The notes beneath the pieces are model-generated. The model was not told the origin of the DNA. It did not search any database and saw only the letters and a list, made by a program, of their open reading frames with translations. A DNA stretch of 64,000 nt from the NCBI GenBank assembly GCA_007988785.1, contig BJUU01000004.1:1-64000 (forward strand), given 5' to 3'. Position numbers and translations under genes: made by a program. Below, one piece after another: positions 8,155 through 16,715 of the stretch. The DNA comes from Agrococcus baldri. Lineage in GTDB: Bacteria > Actinomycetota > Actinomycetes > Actinomycetales > Microbacteriaceae. The stretch's first letter is position 1; each line of letters begins with the position of its first letter.

Positions 8155-9159
8155 TCAGTCGTCGCCGCGGGCGGCGCGCGCCTGCGCGCCGACGCCGACG
8201 GCGGTGGCGAAGGCGTGCTCGTAGGCGCCGGTGTTCGCGACGCGCTCGCCGACCACGTCGAAGGCGGTGCCGTGAGCCGGGGTGCACACGGCGACGCTCA
8301 GGCCGCCGGCCATGGTGACGCCGCGGTCGAAGCCGATGAGCTTCACGGCGATCTGGCCCTGGTCGTGGTACATCGTCAGCACGCCGTCGAACTGGCCGTC
8401 GCGGGCCTTGAGGAAGATGGTGTCGCTCGGGAACGGGCCGGATGCGTCGACGCCGCGGCGCTGCAGCTCGGCGATGGCGGGCGCGATGATGTCGATCTCC
8501 TCGCGGCCGAACTTGCCCGACTCCCCCGCGTGCGGGTTGAGGGCGCAGACGCCGATGCGCGGCTGCTCGATGCCGCGCGCCTGCAGCACGCCCTTGAGCA
8601 GCTCGCCGCGCTCGACGACCAGGTCGTGGTGGATGAGGCTCGCGACCTCGGCGATCGAGCAGTGGCTCGTGACGCGCGCGGTGACCAGCTCGGGGAGGAT
8701 GTTGAGCTCGGTGGCGCTCGTGCCGTCGGCGAGCACGGTCTCGAACCACGACATCTCGTCGTTCTCGGCCATGCCGGCCAGGTGCAGCGACGACTTGTTG
8801 AGCGGCGCGAAGACGATCGCGTCGACCTCGCCGGCCTTCGACAGCTCGAGCGCGCGGCGCAGGCTCGCCATCGCCCACAGGCCACCCTCGCGGGTCGCCT
8901 CGCGGCGCACGAAGCCCCCCTCGGGGCGCTCGCCGTCGTTGTCGATCAGCTGCGGCACCCCGGTGCCGGCCTCGCGCGTCCAGGCGAACTCGACGCCCGC
9001 GTCCGCCATCGCGTCGACGAGCTCCTGCTCGTCGCCGATCAGCAGGATCTCGGCGGCGTCGGTGGTCGCCGGGTCGGCGAGCTGGCGGGCGACGAGCTCG
9101 GGGCCGACGCCGGCGGGGTCGCCGAAGGTGAGGGCGATGCGGGGGCGGGGTGCGGTCAT
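8155..9159 (-). CDS. PdxA-family NAD-dependent oxidative decarboxylase (PdxA2-like)
   Basis: This 334-residue protein of the PdxA family oxidises and decarboxylates 3-hydroxy acids with NAD. The N-terminal GDPAGVGPE motif is present. The three metal-binding histidines fall at His166, His210 and His265, matching E. coli PdxA almost position for position, with NPHAGE and YHDQG around the last two. Context argues against vitamin B6 synthesis, because it sits between a carboxylate transporter and sugar-isomerase genes. The known PdxA2 role uses 4-phospho-threonate or -erythronate made by a DUF1537 kinase, but no such kinase is in this window. A non-phosphorylated sugar acid is therefore possible, as in the TphB branch of the family. 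Confidence 0.85.
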   Translation of the reverse strand: MTAPRPRIALTFGDPAGVGPELVARQLADPATTDAAEILLIGDEQELVDAMADAGVEFAWTREAGTGVPQLIDNDGERPEGGFVRREATREGGLWAMASLRRALELSKAGEVDAIVFAPLNKSSLHLAGMAENDEMSWFETVLADGTSATELNILPELVTARVTSHCSIAEVASLIHHDLVVERGELLKGVLQARGIEQPRIGVCALNPHAGESGKFGREEIDIIAPAIAELQRRGVDASGPFPSDTIFLKARDGQFDGVLTMYHDQGQIAVKLIGFDRGVTMAGGLSVAVCTPAHGTAFDVVGERVANTGAYEHAFATAVGVGAQARAARGDD

Positions 9160-9176
9160 GTCTGGTCCCTTTCGAC

Positions 9177-10133
9177 TCAGAGCGCGGGTGCGGGGTCGGT
9201 GGCGCGCTCGTCGGCGGCGAGCACGTCGCGGATGTAGCGCTGGTTGGTGGCGCAGACGCCGAGGCTGTCGCCGCCGTAGTGCTCGGTGAGGATGATGCCG
9301 TCGAAGCCGAGCGCGACGGCGTCCTGCAGCATCTGGCGGTAGTTGATGAGGCCCGTCTCCATGGTCGACGGGGTGCTCGAGAACCACGAGCCGTCGCCGG
9401 CCTCGTCGCGGGCGTAGTTCTTGACGTGCCAGTAGTTCGCGTGCGGCAGCGTCTTCGCGTGCATCTCGCGCCAGTCCTCGATCGGGCGGTGCAGGCGGAT
9501 GAGGTTGCCGATGTCGGGGTTGAGGCCCACGGCGTCGACCCCGATCTCCTCGACGAGGCGCACGGCCGAGTCGGCGGTGCCGAGATAGGTGTCCTCGTAC
9601 ATCTCGAGCGACATGCGCAGCCCGACGTCCTGGGCGTGCCGGCCGAGCTCGCGCAGGCGCGTCACCGCCGCATCCCATCGCTCCCGCTCGTCGGGGTCGA
9701 GGGTGCCCTGCGCGGTCCAGAACCACAGCGCGCGGCGCTGCGCCTCGGTGAACGGCTGATGCAGGCCGGTGGAGAAGACGCTCATGCCCATCTCGGCGAC
9801 GGCGTCGATCGTGCGGTGCGCGTAGTCGAGGTTGCGCTCCCAGCTGCCGGGCTCGATCACGCTCTGGCGCTGCACGTGCACCGAGGGCAGGGCGAGGCCG
9901 CGGGCCGCGGCGATCGCGACGAGCTCTGCACGGGCGGATGCGTCGAGGTCGGCGGGGCGGATGTGGCTGTCGGCGAGCTCGGCCAGGGAGAAGCCGACGG
10001 ATGCGACGCGCGCCAGCGCGGCGTCCCATGCCTCGGGGCCGGCGTCGTGGAGGCTCGTGCCGTCGGGCAGCACGCTCGGCACGCCGTGCAGGCAGGCCGC
10101 GATCGGCCACTCGGCTGCGGTGTACGCACGCAT
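9177..10133 (-). CDS. Xylose-isomerase-like TIM-barrel sugar isomerase/epimerase
   Basis: The 318-residue protein belongs to the AP-endonuclease-2 / xylose isomerase-like barrel family. Acidic and histidine residues in the usual metal positions are visible: SLEMYEDTY (about residue 175), GLNPDIGN, WHVKNYARDE and ILTEHYGGDS. It is expected to isomerise, epimerise or decarboxylate a small sugar or sugar acid. It is the first gene of the minus-strand isomerase-pdxA2-tctCBA unit, 17 bp ahead of the pdxA-like gene. The ATG at 10133 is preferred over GTG 10139 because a GGAG lies 5 nt before it. The promoter region carries TCCTATAGGA. Confidence 0.8.
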   Translation of the reverse strand: MRAYTAAEWPIAACLHGVPSVLPDGTSLHDAGPEAWDAALARVASVGFSLAELADSHIRPADLDASARAELVAIAAARGLALPSVHVQRQSVIEPGSWERNLDYAHRTIDAVAEMGMSVFSTGLHQPFTEAQRRALWFWTAQGTLDPDERERWDAAVTRLRELGRHAQDVGLRMSLEMYEDTYLGTADSAVRLVEEIGVDAVGLNPDIGNLIRLHRPIEDWREMHAKTLPHANYWHVKNYARDEAGDGSWFSSTPSTMETGLINYRQMLQDAVALGFDGIILTEHYGGDSLGVCATNQRYIRDVLAADERATDPAPAL

Positions 10134-10164
10134 GTCCACTCCATCGTGATCGGGGGCCCGGCGC

Positions 10165-10217
10165 TTGACATTCGAACCCGTCGAGAGAATCCTATAGGAA
10201 ATATCCCATCGGGGCGC
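10165..10217. promoter_or_regulatory. Divergent promoter with TCCTATAGGA operator
   Basis: The 115-bp region between the isomerase and MFS genes holds the perfect palindrome TCCTATAGGA at 10190-10199. On the minus strand it contains a TAGGAT -10 with a weak TTGCGC -35 (spacer 19). On the plus strand a TTGACA lies at 10165, upstream of the palindrome. The same palindrome overlaps the dhaK promoter, so the GntR protein encoded at 12.5-13.3 kb is the likely binder (inference). Confidence 0.6.
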
Positions 10218-10248
10218 AAGTCTCGATCGCACGGACAAAGGAGTCGCC

Positions 10249-11600
10249 ATGGCGCAGCCCGACGTCGATCCCACCCGGGCCTCCGAGCCGGAAGCCCCCG
10301 CCACGCGCGCGAGCGGGCGCCGCACCTGGGTGCGCTGGCAGATCTTCGGCATCCTCTGGATCCTCGTGCTGCTGAACTTCGTCGACCGCGCGACGCTCTC
10401 GATCGCGATGCCGATGATCTCCGAGGAGTTCGACCTCACGCCCGAGATCAAGGGCGTCATCCTCGGCTCCTTCTTCTGGACCTACCTGTTGTTCCAGATC
10501 CCCGGCGGCTGGCTGCTCGACCGCTTCGGCCCGCGCCACATCGTGGGCGGCGCCGGCGCCCTCTGGGGCGCCTTCCAGCTGCTCGGCGGCCTCGTGCCGG
10601 GCGCCACGCTGCTCACCGCCACCCGGCTCGGCCTCGGCGCGACCGAGGCGCCGGTCTTCCCGGCCGGCGCGAAGCTCAACGCCAACTGGCTGCCGCGCAA
10701 GGAGCGCGCCCGCGGCGCGACCTTCGTCGACGCGGCCGGCCCCTTCGGCTCGGCGGTCGGCGGCCTCATGGTCACCGCGCTCATCGCCGCGACCGGCGGC
10801 TGGCGCTGGGCCTTCATCATCACGGGCGCGGTCACGATCGTCGTCGCCGTCCTCTACTGGATGTACCTGCGCGACGAGCCGACGAAGCACCCGCGCGTCA
10901 ACGCGGCAGAGCTCGAGCACATCCGCAGCGGCGACGACCGCGGCCCGAGACCCGCACCGATGGCGGCCCGCTCCCCCGCATCCGCGACTACGCGACCTCG
11001 CGCTCGTTCTGGGGCATGATGTTCGGCCGGCTCGGCTGGGCGACCATCTGGTGGGGCATCATCTCCTGGACCCCCTCCTACCTCGACGAGGCGCTCGGCT
11101 TCGACCTCGCCGCGCTCGGCTGGGGCACCTTCCTGGTCTACGGCGCCGGCGTCGTCGGCCAGCTGGTCGCCGGCTTCTGGTCCGACCGCTGGCGCTCGAG
11201 CAGCCCGCGCCACAACGTCGTCATGCGCACGATCCTGGCCGTCTCGGGCGTCGGCACGGCGGTCGCGATCTTCCTCATCCCGCCGGTCACCGACGGCGCC
11301 GTCGCGCTCGCGCTGCTGAGCGCCGCCGTGTTCTTCATCAACTTCGGCGGCCTCTACTGGTCGATCCCGGCGCTGCTCGCTCCCAAGGAGCAGGTCGGCA
11401 CGGTCGGCGGCGTCATGAACGTGGCCTCCTCCGGCGGCGGCGCGATCGCGCCCATCGCGATGGGCTTCGCGATCGGCGCGGCGGGCGGCGCCTACGGCGG
11501 CGCCTTCACCTTCCTGGGCGTGTGCGCGATCGTCTACCTCGTGGGCTCGCTCATCATCGACTTCGAGCGGCCGCTCGCCCGTCGGAAGGCGGCGGCGTGA
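10249..11600 (+). pseudogene. MFS sugar-acid permease (ACS type), frameshifted
   Basis: Two halves of one 12-helix major facilitator protein lie in different frames. Bases 10249 to about 10945 encode helices 1-6 (motifs NFVDRATLS and GGWLLDRFGPR). Bases from about 10947 to 11600 encode helices 7-12 (SWTPSYL, GFWSDRW). Restoring one C in the CCC run at 10944-10946 joins them smoothly into GPETRTDGGPLPRIRDY. The proteins resemble the anion:cation symporter group that imports hexonates and tartrate-like acids. Either the gene is dead or one base was lost in sequencing or assembly. The rest is undamaged, which favours a recent event or an error. The end overlaps the next gene in GTGA. Confidence 0.85.
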
Positions 11601-12526
11601 CGCGCTACGCCGGCCCGCTCGTCGACGCCCACCACCACTACTGGGAGCCCGGCGAGGGTCGCCAGCCGTGGCTGCGGCCGGATGCCGCGATCCCCTTCCG
11701 CTACGGCGACTACGCCTCGATCAAGCGCGACTACCTGCCGCCGGACCTGGCGCGCGACGCCGCGAGCGCCGGGCTGCGGCTGGTGGGCAGCGTGACGATG
11801 GAGACCGAGTGGGATGAGACGGATCCGCTGGGCGAGATCGACCACATCGAGGGCGTGCGGGCGCGCTTCGGGCAGCCGAGCGCCGCGATCGGCCGGGTCG
11901 CGCTCGACGCCGACGACGCGCCCGCGCTGCTCGAGCGGATGGCCGCGCGCCCGATCGTGCGCGGCATCCGCCACAAGCCGGGGCAGGCGCCGACGCCCGA
12001 GCGGGCGGCTGCGCAGCCGACGCTGCTGAGCGACCCGCGCTGGCGGCAGCGCTACGCATCGCTCGAGCGCCTCGGCCTCGACTTCGAGCTGCAGACGGCC
12101 TGGTGGCACCTCGACGAGGCGATCGAGCTGGTGCGCGCGCACCCCGGTGTGCGGCTGACGGTCAACCACACGGCGCTCCCCTCCGACCGCTCGCGCGAGG
12201 GGCTCGAGGGCTGGGCGGCCGCGATCGGCCGCATCGCGCAGCTGCCGCAGGTGTGGATGAAGCTCTCGGGCATCGGCCTCGAGGGCGTGCCGTGGACGCC
12301 GGAGGGCAACAGGGAGATCGCGCTGCGCACGCTCGACGCGTTCGGGCCTGGCCGCGTCATGATCGCGAGCAACTTCCCCGTCGACTCGCTGACCGGCAGC
12401 TATCGGGAGATCATGGGCGGCTTCGCCGAGATCTTCGGCGGGCTGGCGCCGGCCGAGCAGCTCGCGCTCTTCGCCGGCAACGCGATCGAGCGGTACCGGC
12501 TCGACCCGGCGATCCTCGACCGCTGA
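11597..12526 (+). CDS. Amidohydrolase-2 family lactonase-like protein
   Basis: The 309-residue TIM-barrel hydrolase is of the amidohydrolase_2 family. VDAHHHYW near residue 10 gives the first metal ligands, followed by GIRHKPGQ, the HTALPSDR strand and the terminal SNFPVDS aspartate motif. Close family members include L-fuconolactonase and related sugar lactonases. Next to an acid-sugar permease, opening of an aldonolactone is the likely job (inference). The GTG start at 11597 overlaps the MFS stop, so it would be co-translated with the permease. It ends at a strong hairpin shared with the convergent GntR gene. Confidence 0.8.
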   Translation: MTRYAGPLVDAHHHYWEPGEGRQPWLRPDAAIPFRYGDYASIKRDYLPPDLARDAASAGLRLVGSVTMETEWDETDPLGEIDHIEGVRARFGQPSAAIGRVALDADDAPALLERMAARPIVRGIRHKPGQAPTPERAAAQPTLLSDPRWRQRYASLERLGLDFELQTAWWHLDEAIELVRAHPGVRLTVNHTALPSDRSREGLEGWAAAIGRIAQLPQVWMKLSGIGLEGVPWTPEGNREIALRTLDAFGPGRVMIASNFPVDSLTGSYREIMGGFAEIFGGLAPAEQLALFAGNAIERYRLDPAILDR

Positions 12527-12527
12527 T

Positions 12528-12553
12528 CCGGGCCGGCGGGCCGGCCGGCCCGG
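12528..12553. terminator. Bidirectional terminator between lactonase and gntR genes
   Basis: A perfect 10-bp GC stem (CCGGGCCGGC and GCCGGCCCGG) with a 6-nt loop fills the gap between two convergent stop codons. Confidence 0.7.
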
Positions 12554-13279
12554 TCAGGCGGTCTCGGTCTCGGTCTCGTCGTGCATCGAGCGGCTGCGCA
12601 CGCCCTCGATGTGGGCGCGCATGGCGTCGATGGCCGTCGCGGTGTCGCCCCGCTCGATGGCCTCGAGCACGGCCGCGTGCTCGCTGTGGGCCTCCTCGAC
12701 ATCGGTCGCGCCGCGGATGACCGCCTGGCGCAGCCGGTGCGTGAGCGCCCCGAGGTCGTCGTGCATGGCCAGCAGGTAGCGGTTCGCGGTGCTCTCGACG
12801 ATCGCGCGGTGGAAGGCGGCGTCGGCGGCGAAGTACTCCTGGGTCACGCGCACGTCGCTCTCGCCCTCGGCGAGCGACTCGGCGACCTGCTGCGCCCACG
12901 CGTGGTGCAGCTCGTGCGCCTCGCGCAGCCGCGGCAGCAGCGTCTCGGCGTGCGGCGCGGCGAGCCGGGTCGCCTCGAGCTCGATCATGAGCCGCGCGTC
13001 GAACAGCTCTGCCAGCTGCTGCGCGTCGAGCGGCGGCGCCACCCGGTAGCCCTTCAGCGCCTCGCGCGTGACGAGGCCGGTGCGCTCGAGCTGCACCATC
13101 GCCTCGCGCACGGGCGTGGGCGAGACGTCGAGCTGCTTCGCGAGCGTGTCGATCGAGAGCCGCGAGCCGGGCTCGACGTGCCCCTCGAGCAGCATGGCCA
13201 GGATGCGGTCGTAGACGCGGTCGCGCAGGCCCCTGCGCTCGAGCTCGCTCACGCCGCGCAGCGGCAGCCCCGCGCTCAC
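12554..13279 (-). CDS. GntR-family (FadR/FCD type) transcriptional regulator
   Basis: This 241-residue protein has an N-terminal winged helix (DRVYDRILAMLLEGHVEPGSRL, then the recognition helix around VSPTPVREAMVQLERTGLV). The all-helical FCD ligand domain is marked by FDARLMIELEATRLAA, FHRAIVESTANRYL and EHAAVLEAIERGD. FCD domains often bind a metal plus a small carboxylate or sugar acid, and these repressors are usually released by a pathway intermediate. The GTG start overlaps the TPI-like stop, making it the last gene of the dhaK operon. It is the natural candidate to bind the TCCTATAGGA sites at 10190 and 16293. Confidence 0.9.
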   Translation of the reverse strand: MSAGLPLRGVSELERRGLRDRVYDRILAMLLEGHVEPGSRLSIDTLAKQLDVSPTPVREAMVQLERTGLVTREALKGYRVAPPLDAQQLAELFDARLMIELEATRLAAPHAETLLPRLREAHELHHAWAQQVAESLAEGESDVRVTQEYFAADAAFHRAIVESTANRYLLAMHDDLGALTHRLRQAVIRGATDVEEAHSEHAAVLEAIERGDTATAIDAMRAHIEGVRSRSMHDETETETA

Positions 13280-14034
13280 CGCTGCTCCTGCAGCGCGAGC
13301 GCCTCGTCGAGGATGGCCCCGAAGGCCGCCGGCTCGTGCGCGAATCGGCCCAGGAACATGCCGTCGACCGAGTCGGCGATGCGCGGCAGCAGGCCCGGCC
13401 CGGCGCTGCCGCCGTAGATGACCTGCGCGTCGAGGGCGCCGCCCCTCAGGTGCGCGCGCAGGGCGCTGCCGACGGCGCGGATGTGCGCGTCGTCCGCGGG
13501 CGCGGGCGCGCCGATCGCCCAGACGGGCTCGTAGGCGACGACCAGCCTGCCGGTGAGGCCGCGCTCGAGCGCGAGGGCGAGGGATGCGTCGAGCTGGGCG
13601 ACGCAGGCGGCCGCGGCCGCGCTCGGCTCGCCCTCGATCTCCTCGCCGATGCACAGCACGGGGGCGATGCCGTGTCGCAGCGCCGCCGCCACCTTGCGGG
13701 CGACGGTCTCGTCGGTCTCGCCGAACATGCGGCGGCGCTCCGCGTGGCCGATCTCGGCGAGCGCGACGCCGTGCTCGGCGAGCTCTGCCGCCGAGACCTC
13801 GCCGGTGTAGGCGCCGGCATCCTCCCAGTGCAGATCCTGTGCGCCCACGAGCATCCCCGCAGCCGTCGCCACCGGGATCACCTCGGGGATCGACGGGAAG
13901 CTCGGGATCACGAACGGCTCGACCAGGCCCTGCCGCACGGCGGGGTGCTCGGTGCAGATCGCGGCGACCGCGCGTGTCCACTCGAGCGTGCGGGCGCGCC
14001 CGAAGTACATCTTCAGGCTCGAGCCGATCAGCAT
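13276..14034 (-). CDS. Triose-phosphate-isomerase-like tetrulose-phosphate isomerase
   Basis: This 252-residue TIM barrel has the TPI general base Glu in AYEPVWAIG, the His in EIGHAERRR and the phosphate loop YGGSAGPG. The first active-site motif reads GSSLKMYFGR, with Ser where ordinary TPI has Asn. Its place between DhaK and RpiB homologues matches LerI/EryH-type isomerases, which convert L-erythrulose 1-phosphate to D-erythrulose 4-phosphate, rather than the glycolytic enzyme. The ATG at 14034 is preferred, because the longer frame runs into the rpiB-like gene. It lies 8 bp after that gene, and its stop overlaps the gntR start. Confidence 0.85.
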   Translation of the reverse strand: MLIGSSLKMYFGRARTLEWTRAVAAICTEHPAVRQGLVEPFVIPSFPSIPEVIPVATAAGMLVGAQDLHWEDAGAYTGEVSAAELAEHGVALAEIGHAERRRMFGETDETVARKVAAALRHGIAPVLCIGEEIEGEPSAAAAACVAQLDASLALALERGLTGRLVVAYEPVWAIGAPAPADDAHIRAVGSALRAHLRGGALDAQVIYGGSAGPGLLPRIADSVDGMFLGRFAHEPAAFGAILDEALALQEQR

Positions 14035-14042
14035 GCGCGCGC

Positions 14043-14498
14043 TCAGCCCTCGTAGGCGCAGATGTCGTCGACGTTCGCCTGCGAGTGGCTCGCCGGGTCG
14101 AACGTGTAGGTCAGCCACTCCTTCGCGAGCCGGCGGGCGAGCTCGATGCCCACCACGCGCTGGCCCATGCACAGCACCTGCGCGTCGTTCGAGAGCACCG
14201 AGCGCTCGACCGAGAACGAGTCGTGCGCGGTGACGGCGCGGATGCCGGAGACCTTGTTGGCGGCGATCGCGACGCCCAGGCCGGTGCCGCAGAGCAGCAG
14301 CGCGCGGTCGGCCTCGCCGCGGGCGATGCGCTCGGCGGCCTCGATGGCGACCTTCGGGTACGAGGTGGCGCCCTCGGCGTCGTCGACGCCCACGTCGGTG
14401 ACGGATGCGACGAGCTCGTTGCCCTCCATGTCGCGCTTGAGGATCTCCTTGTAGTCGTAGCCGGCCTTGTCGCTGCCGATGATGAGGCGGATCGCCAT
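14043..14498 (-). CDS. RpiB/LacAB-family sugar-phosphate isomerase (EryI-like)
   Basis: The 151-residue protein belongs to the RpiB family of aldose-ketose isomerases. The catalytic Cys loop [13 protein letters not shown] and the [11 protein letters not shown] segment are conserved. The N-terminal motif is [10 protein letters not shown], with Lys replacing the His of ordinary RpiB (SDHAG), which hints at a different substrate. In the erythritol/threitol pathways an RpiB homologue (EryI) turns D-erythrulose 4-phosphate into D-erythrose 4-phosphate. The neighbouring kinase and TPI homologue make this the best guess. It starts 2 bp after the dhaK stop with a GGAGCAG ribosome site. Confidence 0.87.
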   Translation of the reverse strand: MAIRLIIGSDKAGYDYKEILKRDMEGNELVASVTDVGVDDAEGATSYPKVAIEAAERIARGEADRALLLCGTGLGVAIAANKVSGIRAVTAHDSFSVERSVLSNDAQVLCMGQRVVGIELARRLAKEWLTYTFDPASHSQANVDDICAYEG

Positions 14499-14500
14499 GG

Positions 14501-16240
14501 TCACTGCTCCTTGCTCGTGCCCGTGCTCTGAGCGAGCACGCGGTGGACGGTCTGGGTGATGAGCGCGAAGGAGATCGCGCCCGGGTCGGGGGTGCCGATC
14601 GACTTGTCGCCGTGCGAGCGCGCCCGGCCCAGGGTGGCGGCGAGCTCGGCCGTCGACTGCGCGGCCGATTCGCAGTATCCGGCCGCCGCGCCCCAGGCGG
14701 CCCGCAGTCCCTCGCCCGCGACGACGCGGCGCGCGAGGTCGTCGGCGAACGGCGCGATGGCGTCGACCATCGTCTTGTCGCCCACCTTGGCCTTGCCGAA
14801 GGCCATCACGGCGTCCTTCGCCTGCTCGACGCCCTCGGCGACCGCCTCGGCGGTGACGGCCTCGGCGTCGCCCAGGCGCGCGCCCAGCGCGCGCAGCATC
14901 TCGCCCCAGAGCGCCCCGCTCGTGCCGCCCGCCCGGTCGCTCCACGCATCCGCCGCCCGCGTCAGGGTGGTCTGCGCGCCCGCGCCGGCCTCGGCCGCGG
15001 CCCTCGCCGCATCGGCGCCCGCGCGCGAGCCGCGCTGCATGCCGATGCCGTGATCGCCGTCGCCGGCGATGGAGTCCATGCGGCCGAGCTCGTCGGCGGC
15101 GGCGTCGATCGCGGCGGCGACGGCGGCGAGCGAGGCGTCGATGAGCGCGGCCGTGGCGCGCGAGGCCTCGGTGGACTCGGGCACGGATGCGTCGGCCGCG
15201 TCTGCGACGACGGCCGCCGCCGCGCGCTGCGGGGCGACCGAGCCCTTCTTGAAGCCGGGGGTGTCTGCCGGTGCCGCCCAGAGCGTCTCGAGCTCGTCGT
15301 CGAGCCACAGCAGGGTGAGCGAGACGCCCGACATGTCGAAGCTCGTGCACAGCTCGCCCACCTCGGGCTCGACGATCGTGATGCCGCGCTCGATGAGCAG
15401 CTGCGCGATGCGGCGGTAGACGACGAACATCTCCTCGTACTTGAGGTTGCCGAGGCCGTTGAGCAGCGGCACGACGCGCGCGCCCTCGGGGCTCACGCCC
15501 TCGGGCAGCTCCTCGAGCAGCCTCCCGACGAACAGCTCGGCGAGCTCGTCGGCGGTGGGCACGTCGACCTCGTCGATGCCGGGCTCGCCGTGGATGCCGA
15601 GGCCGACGGCCATCTTGCCCGCGGGCACCGTGAACAGCGGCTCGCTCGCCCCCGGCAGCGTGCAGCCGGTGAAGGCGACGCCGAACGAGCGCGTGCGGGC
15701 GTTGGCGTGCTTCGCGATGCGCTCGACGCCGTCGAGGTCGTAGCCGGCCGCGGCGGCGGCGCCGGCTGCCTTGAACACGGCGAGGTCGCCGGCGATGCCG
15801 CGGCGCTTGTGCAGCTCGTCCTTCGGCGCGCTCCAGATGTCGTCGGTGACGGTGACGGTGCGCACGTCGTGGCCCTCGGCGCGCAGGCGCTCCTGCGCCT
15901 GGTCGAAGTGCAGCACGTCGCCGGCGTAGTTGCCGTAGCTCAGCAGCACGCCGCGGCCCTGATCGGCGGCCTTCGCGATCGCGTGGACCTGCTGCGCGGA
16001 GGGCGAGGCGAACAGGTTGCCCATCGCCGCGCCGTGCGCGATGCCGGGGCCGACCAGGCCGCCGAAGGCCGGGTAGTGCCCGCTGCCGCCGCCGATCACG
16101 AGCGCCACGGTGGCCTCGTCCGCCTGGGTGGATCGGACGACGCCGCCGGGCGCGGCCTGCACCCAGCGACCGGCAGCAGCGACGAAGCCCTCGATCATCT
16201 CGTCCGCGAAGGCACTCGGGTCATTGAACAGTCGCGTCAT
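14501..16240 (-). CDS. Fused DhaK-DhaL ketose kinase (erythrulose/dihydroxyacetone kinase family)
   Basis: A single 579-residue chain combines a DhaK domain (about 1-330) with a DhaL domain (about 365-575), as in ATP-dependent kinases. DhaK has the GGGSGHYPA loop at about 50 and His217 in GIHGEPG, the residue that bonds the ketose covalently. DhaL has GDGDHG with Asp394 and Asp396, and GDKTMVDAI later. Followed by TPI-like and RpiB-like isomerases, it most likely phosphorylates a tetrulose (erythrulose) rather than dihydroxyacetone (inference from LerK/DerK context). First gene of the dhaK-rpiB-tpi-gntR operon. Confidence 0.9.
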   Translation of the reverse strand: MTRLFNDPSAFADEMIEGFVAAAGRWVQAAPGGVVRSTQADEATVALVIGGGSGHYPAFGGLVGPGIAHGAAMGNLFASPSAQQVHAIAKAADQGRGVLLSYGNYAGDVLHFDQAQERLRAEGHDVRTVTVTDDIWSAPKDELHKRRGIAGDLAVFKAAGAAAAAGYDLDGVERIAKHANARTRSFGVAFTGCTLPGASEPLFTVPAGKMAVGLGIHGEPGIDEVDVPTADELAELFVGRLLEELPEGVSPEGARVVPLLNGLGNLKYEEMFVVYRRIAQLLIERGITIVEPEVGELCTSFDMSGVSLTLLWLDDELETLWAAPADTPGFKKGSVAPQRAAAAVVADAADASVPESTEASRATAALIDASLAAVAAAIDAAADELGRMDSIAGDGDHGIGMQRGSRAGADAARAAAEAGAGAQTTLTRAADAWSDRAGGTSGALWGEMLRALGARLGDAEAVTAEAVAEGVEQAKDAVMAFGKAKVGDKTMVDAIAPFADDLARRVVAGEGLRAAWGAAAGYCESAAQSTAELAATLGRARSHGDKSIGTPDPGAISFALITQTVHRVLAQSTGTSKEQ

Positions 16241-16290
16241 CGCGCTCTCCTCGTCGGGGATCTCCCGCGCGGAGCGCAGGCGGCCACAAA

Positions 16291-16320
16291 AATCCTATAG
16301 GAAGTTGGGTCGACTGTCAC
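16291..16320 (-). promoter_or_regulatory. dhaK promoter with TCCTATAGGA operator
   Basis: On the minus strand a GTGACA -35 (16315-16320) and a TAGGAT -10 (16292-16297) are spaced by exactly 17 nt, 51 bp before the dhaK start. The perfect palindrome TCCTATAGGA at 16293-16302 covers the -10. A protein bound there would block polymerase directly. Confidence 0.75.
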
Positions 16321-16337
16321 GCGCACGCCAGGCGTCG

Positions 16338-16715
16338 TCAGTGCACCAGCTCGATGCGGCACGTTGCCCCGGGCGCCGCAGCGAGGCGCGCATCCGTCGT
16401 CAGCAGCGGCGCCCCCACTCGCTCCGCCAGCGCGACGTAGGTCGCGTCATACGCCGTGAGGTTCTGGCGCAGCTCCCAGATTCGAGCGTGGAGGCCGAGC
16501 GCCGGGAACCGCGAGATCACGAGGCGCCCGAGAGCAGCGACGGCAATCTCGCCCTCGGCCACCGAAAGCGCGTCGCTCCGCACGAGGCGACGCAGCACCT
16601 GCAGCACCTCGCTGTCGAGCAGGTGCGGCGCCACGAGCACGTCCTCCCCGAGCTGCATCGGATCGAGGTGACCGATGAGCACGTCGACGACGACTCCGGC
16701 GTCGACGACCTTCAC
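16338..16715 (-). CDS. vapC: VapC-type PIN-domain ribonuclease toxin
   Basis: The 125-residue PIN-domain protein is of VapC size. Acidic metal-site residues are visible as Asp5 (VVDAGVVVD), a Glu in LLDSEVLQVL, the Asp in LTAYDATYVALAE and the Asp in LLTTDARLAA. VapC toxins cleave specific RNAs when released from VapB. The start overlaps the vapB stop in ATGA, on the normal antitoxin-then-toxin order. It ends 22 bp from the dhaK promoter. Confidence 0.9.
   Translation of the reverse strand: MKVVDAGVVVDVLIGHLDPMQLGEDVLVAPHLLDSEVLQVLRRLVRSDALSVAEGEIAVAALGRLVISRFPALGLHARIWELRQNLTAYDATYVALAERVGAPLLTTDARLAAAPGATCRIELVH

Noticed and set aside
8155-9159. Pyridoxine biosynthesis gene pdxA
   Set aside because: Context is carboxylate transport and sugar isomerases; actinobacteria generally make vitamin B6 by another route (PdxST).
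13276-14034. The glycolytic triose-phosphate isomerase
   Set aside because: It is in a dhaK/rpiB/gntR operon and has Ser in place of the first active-site Asn.
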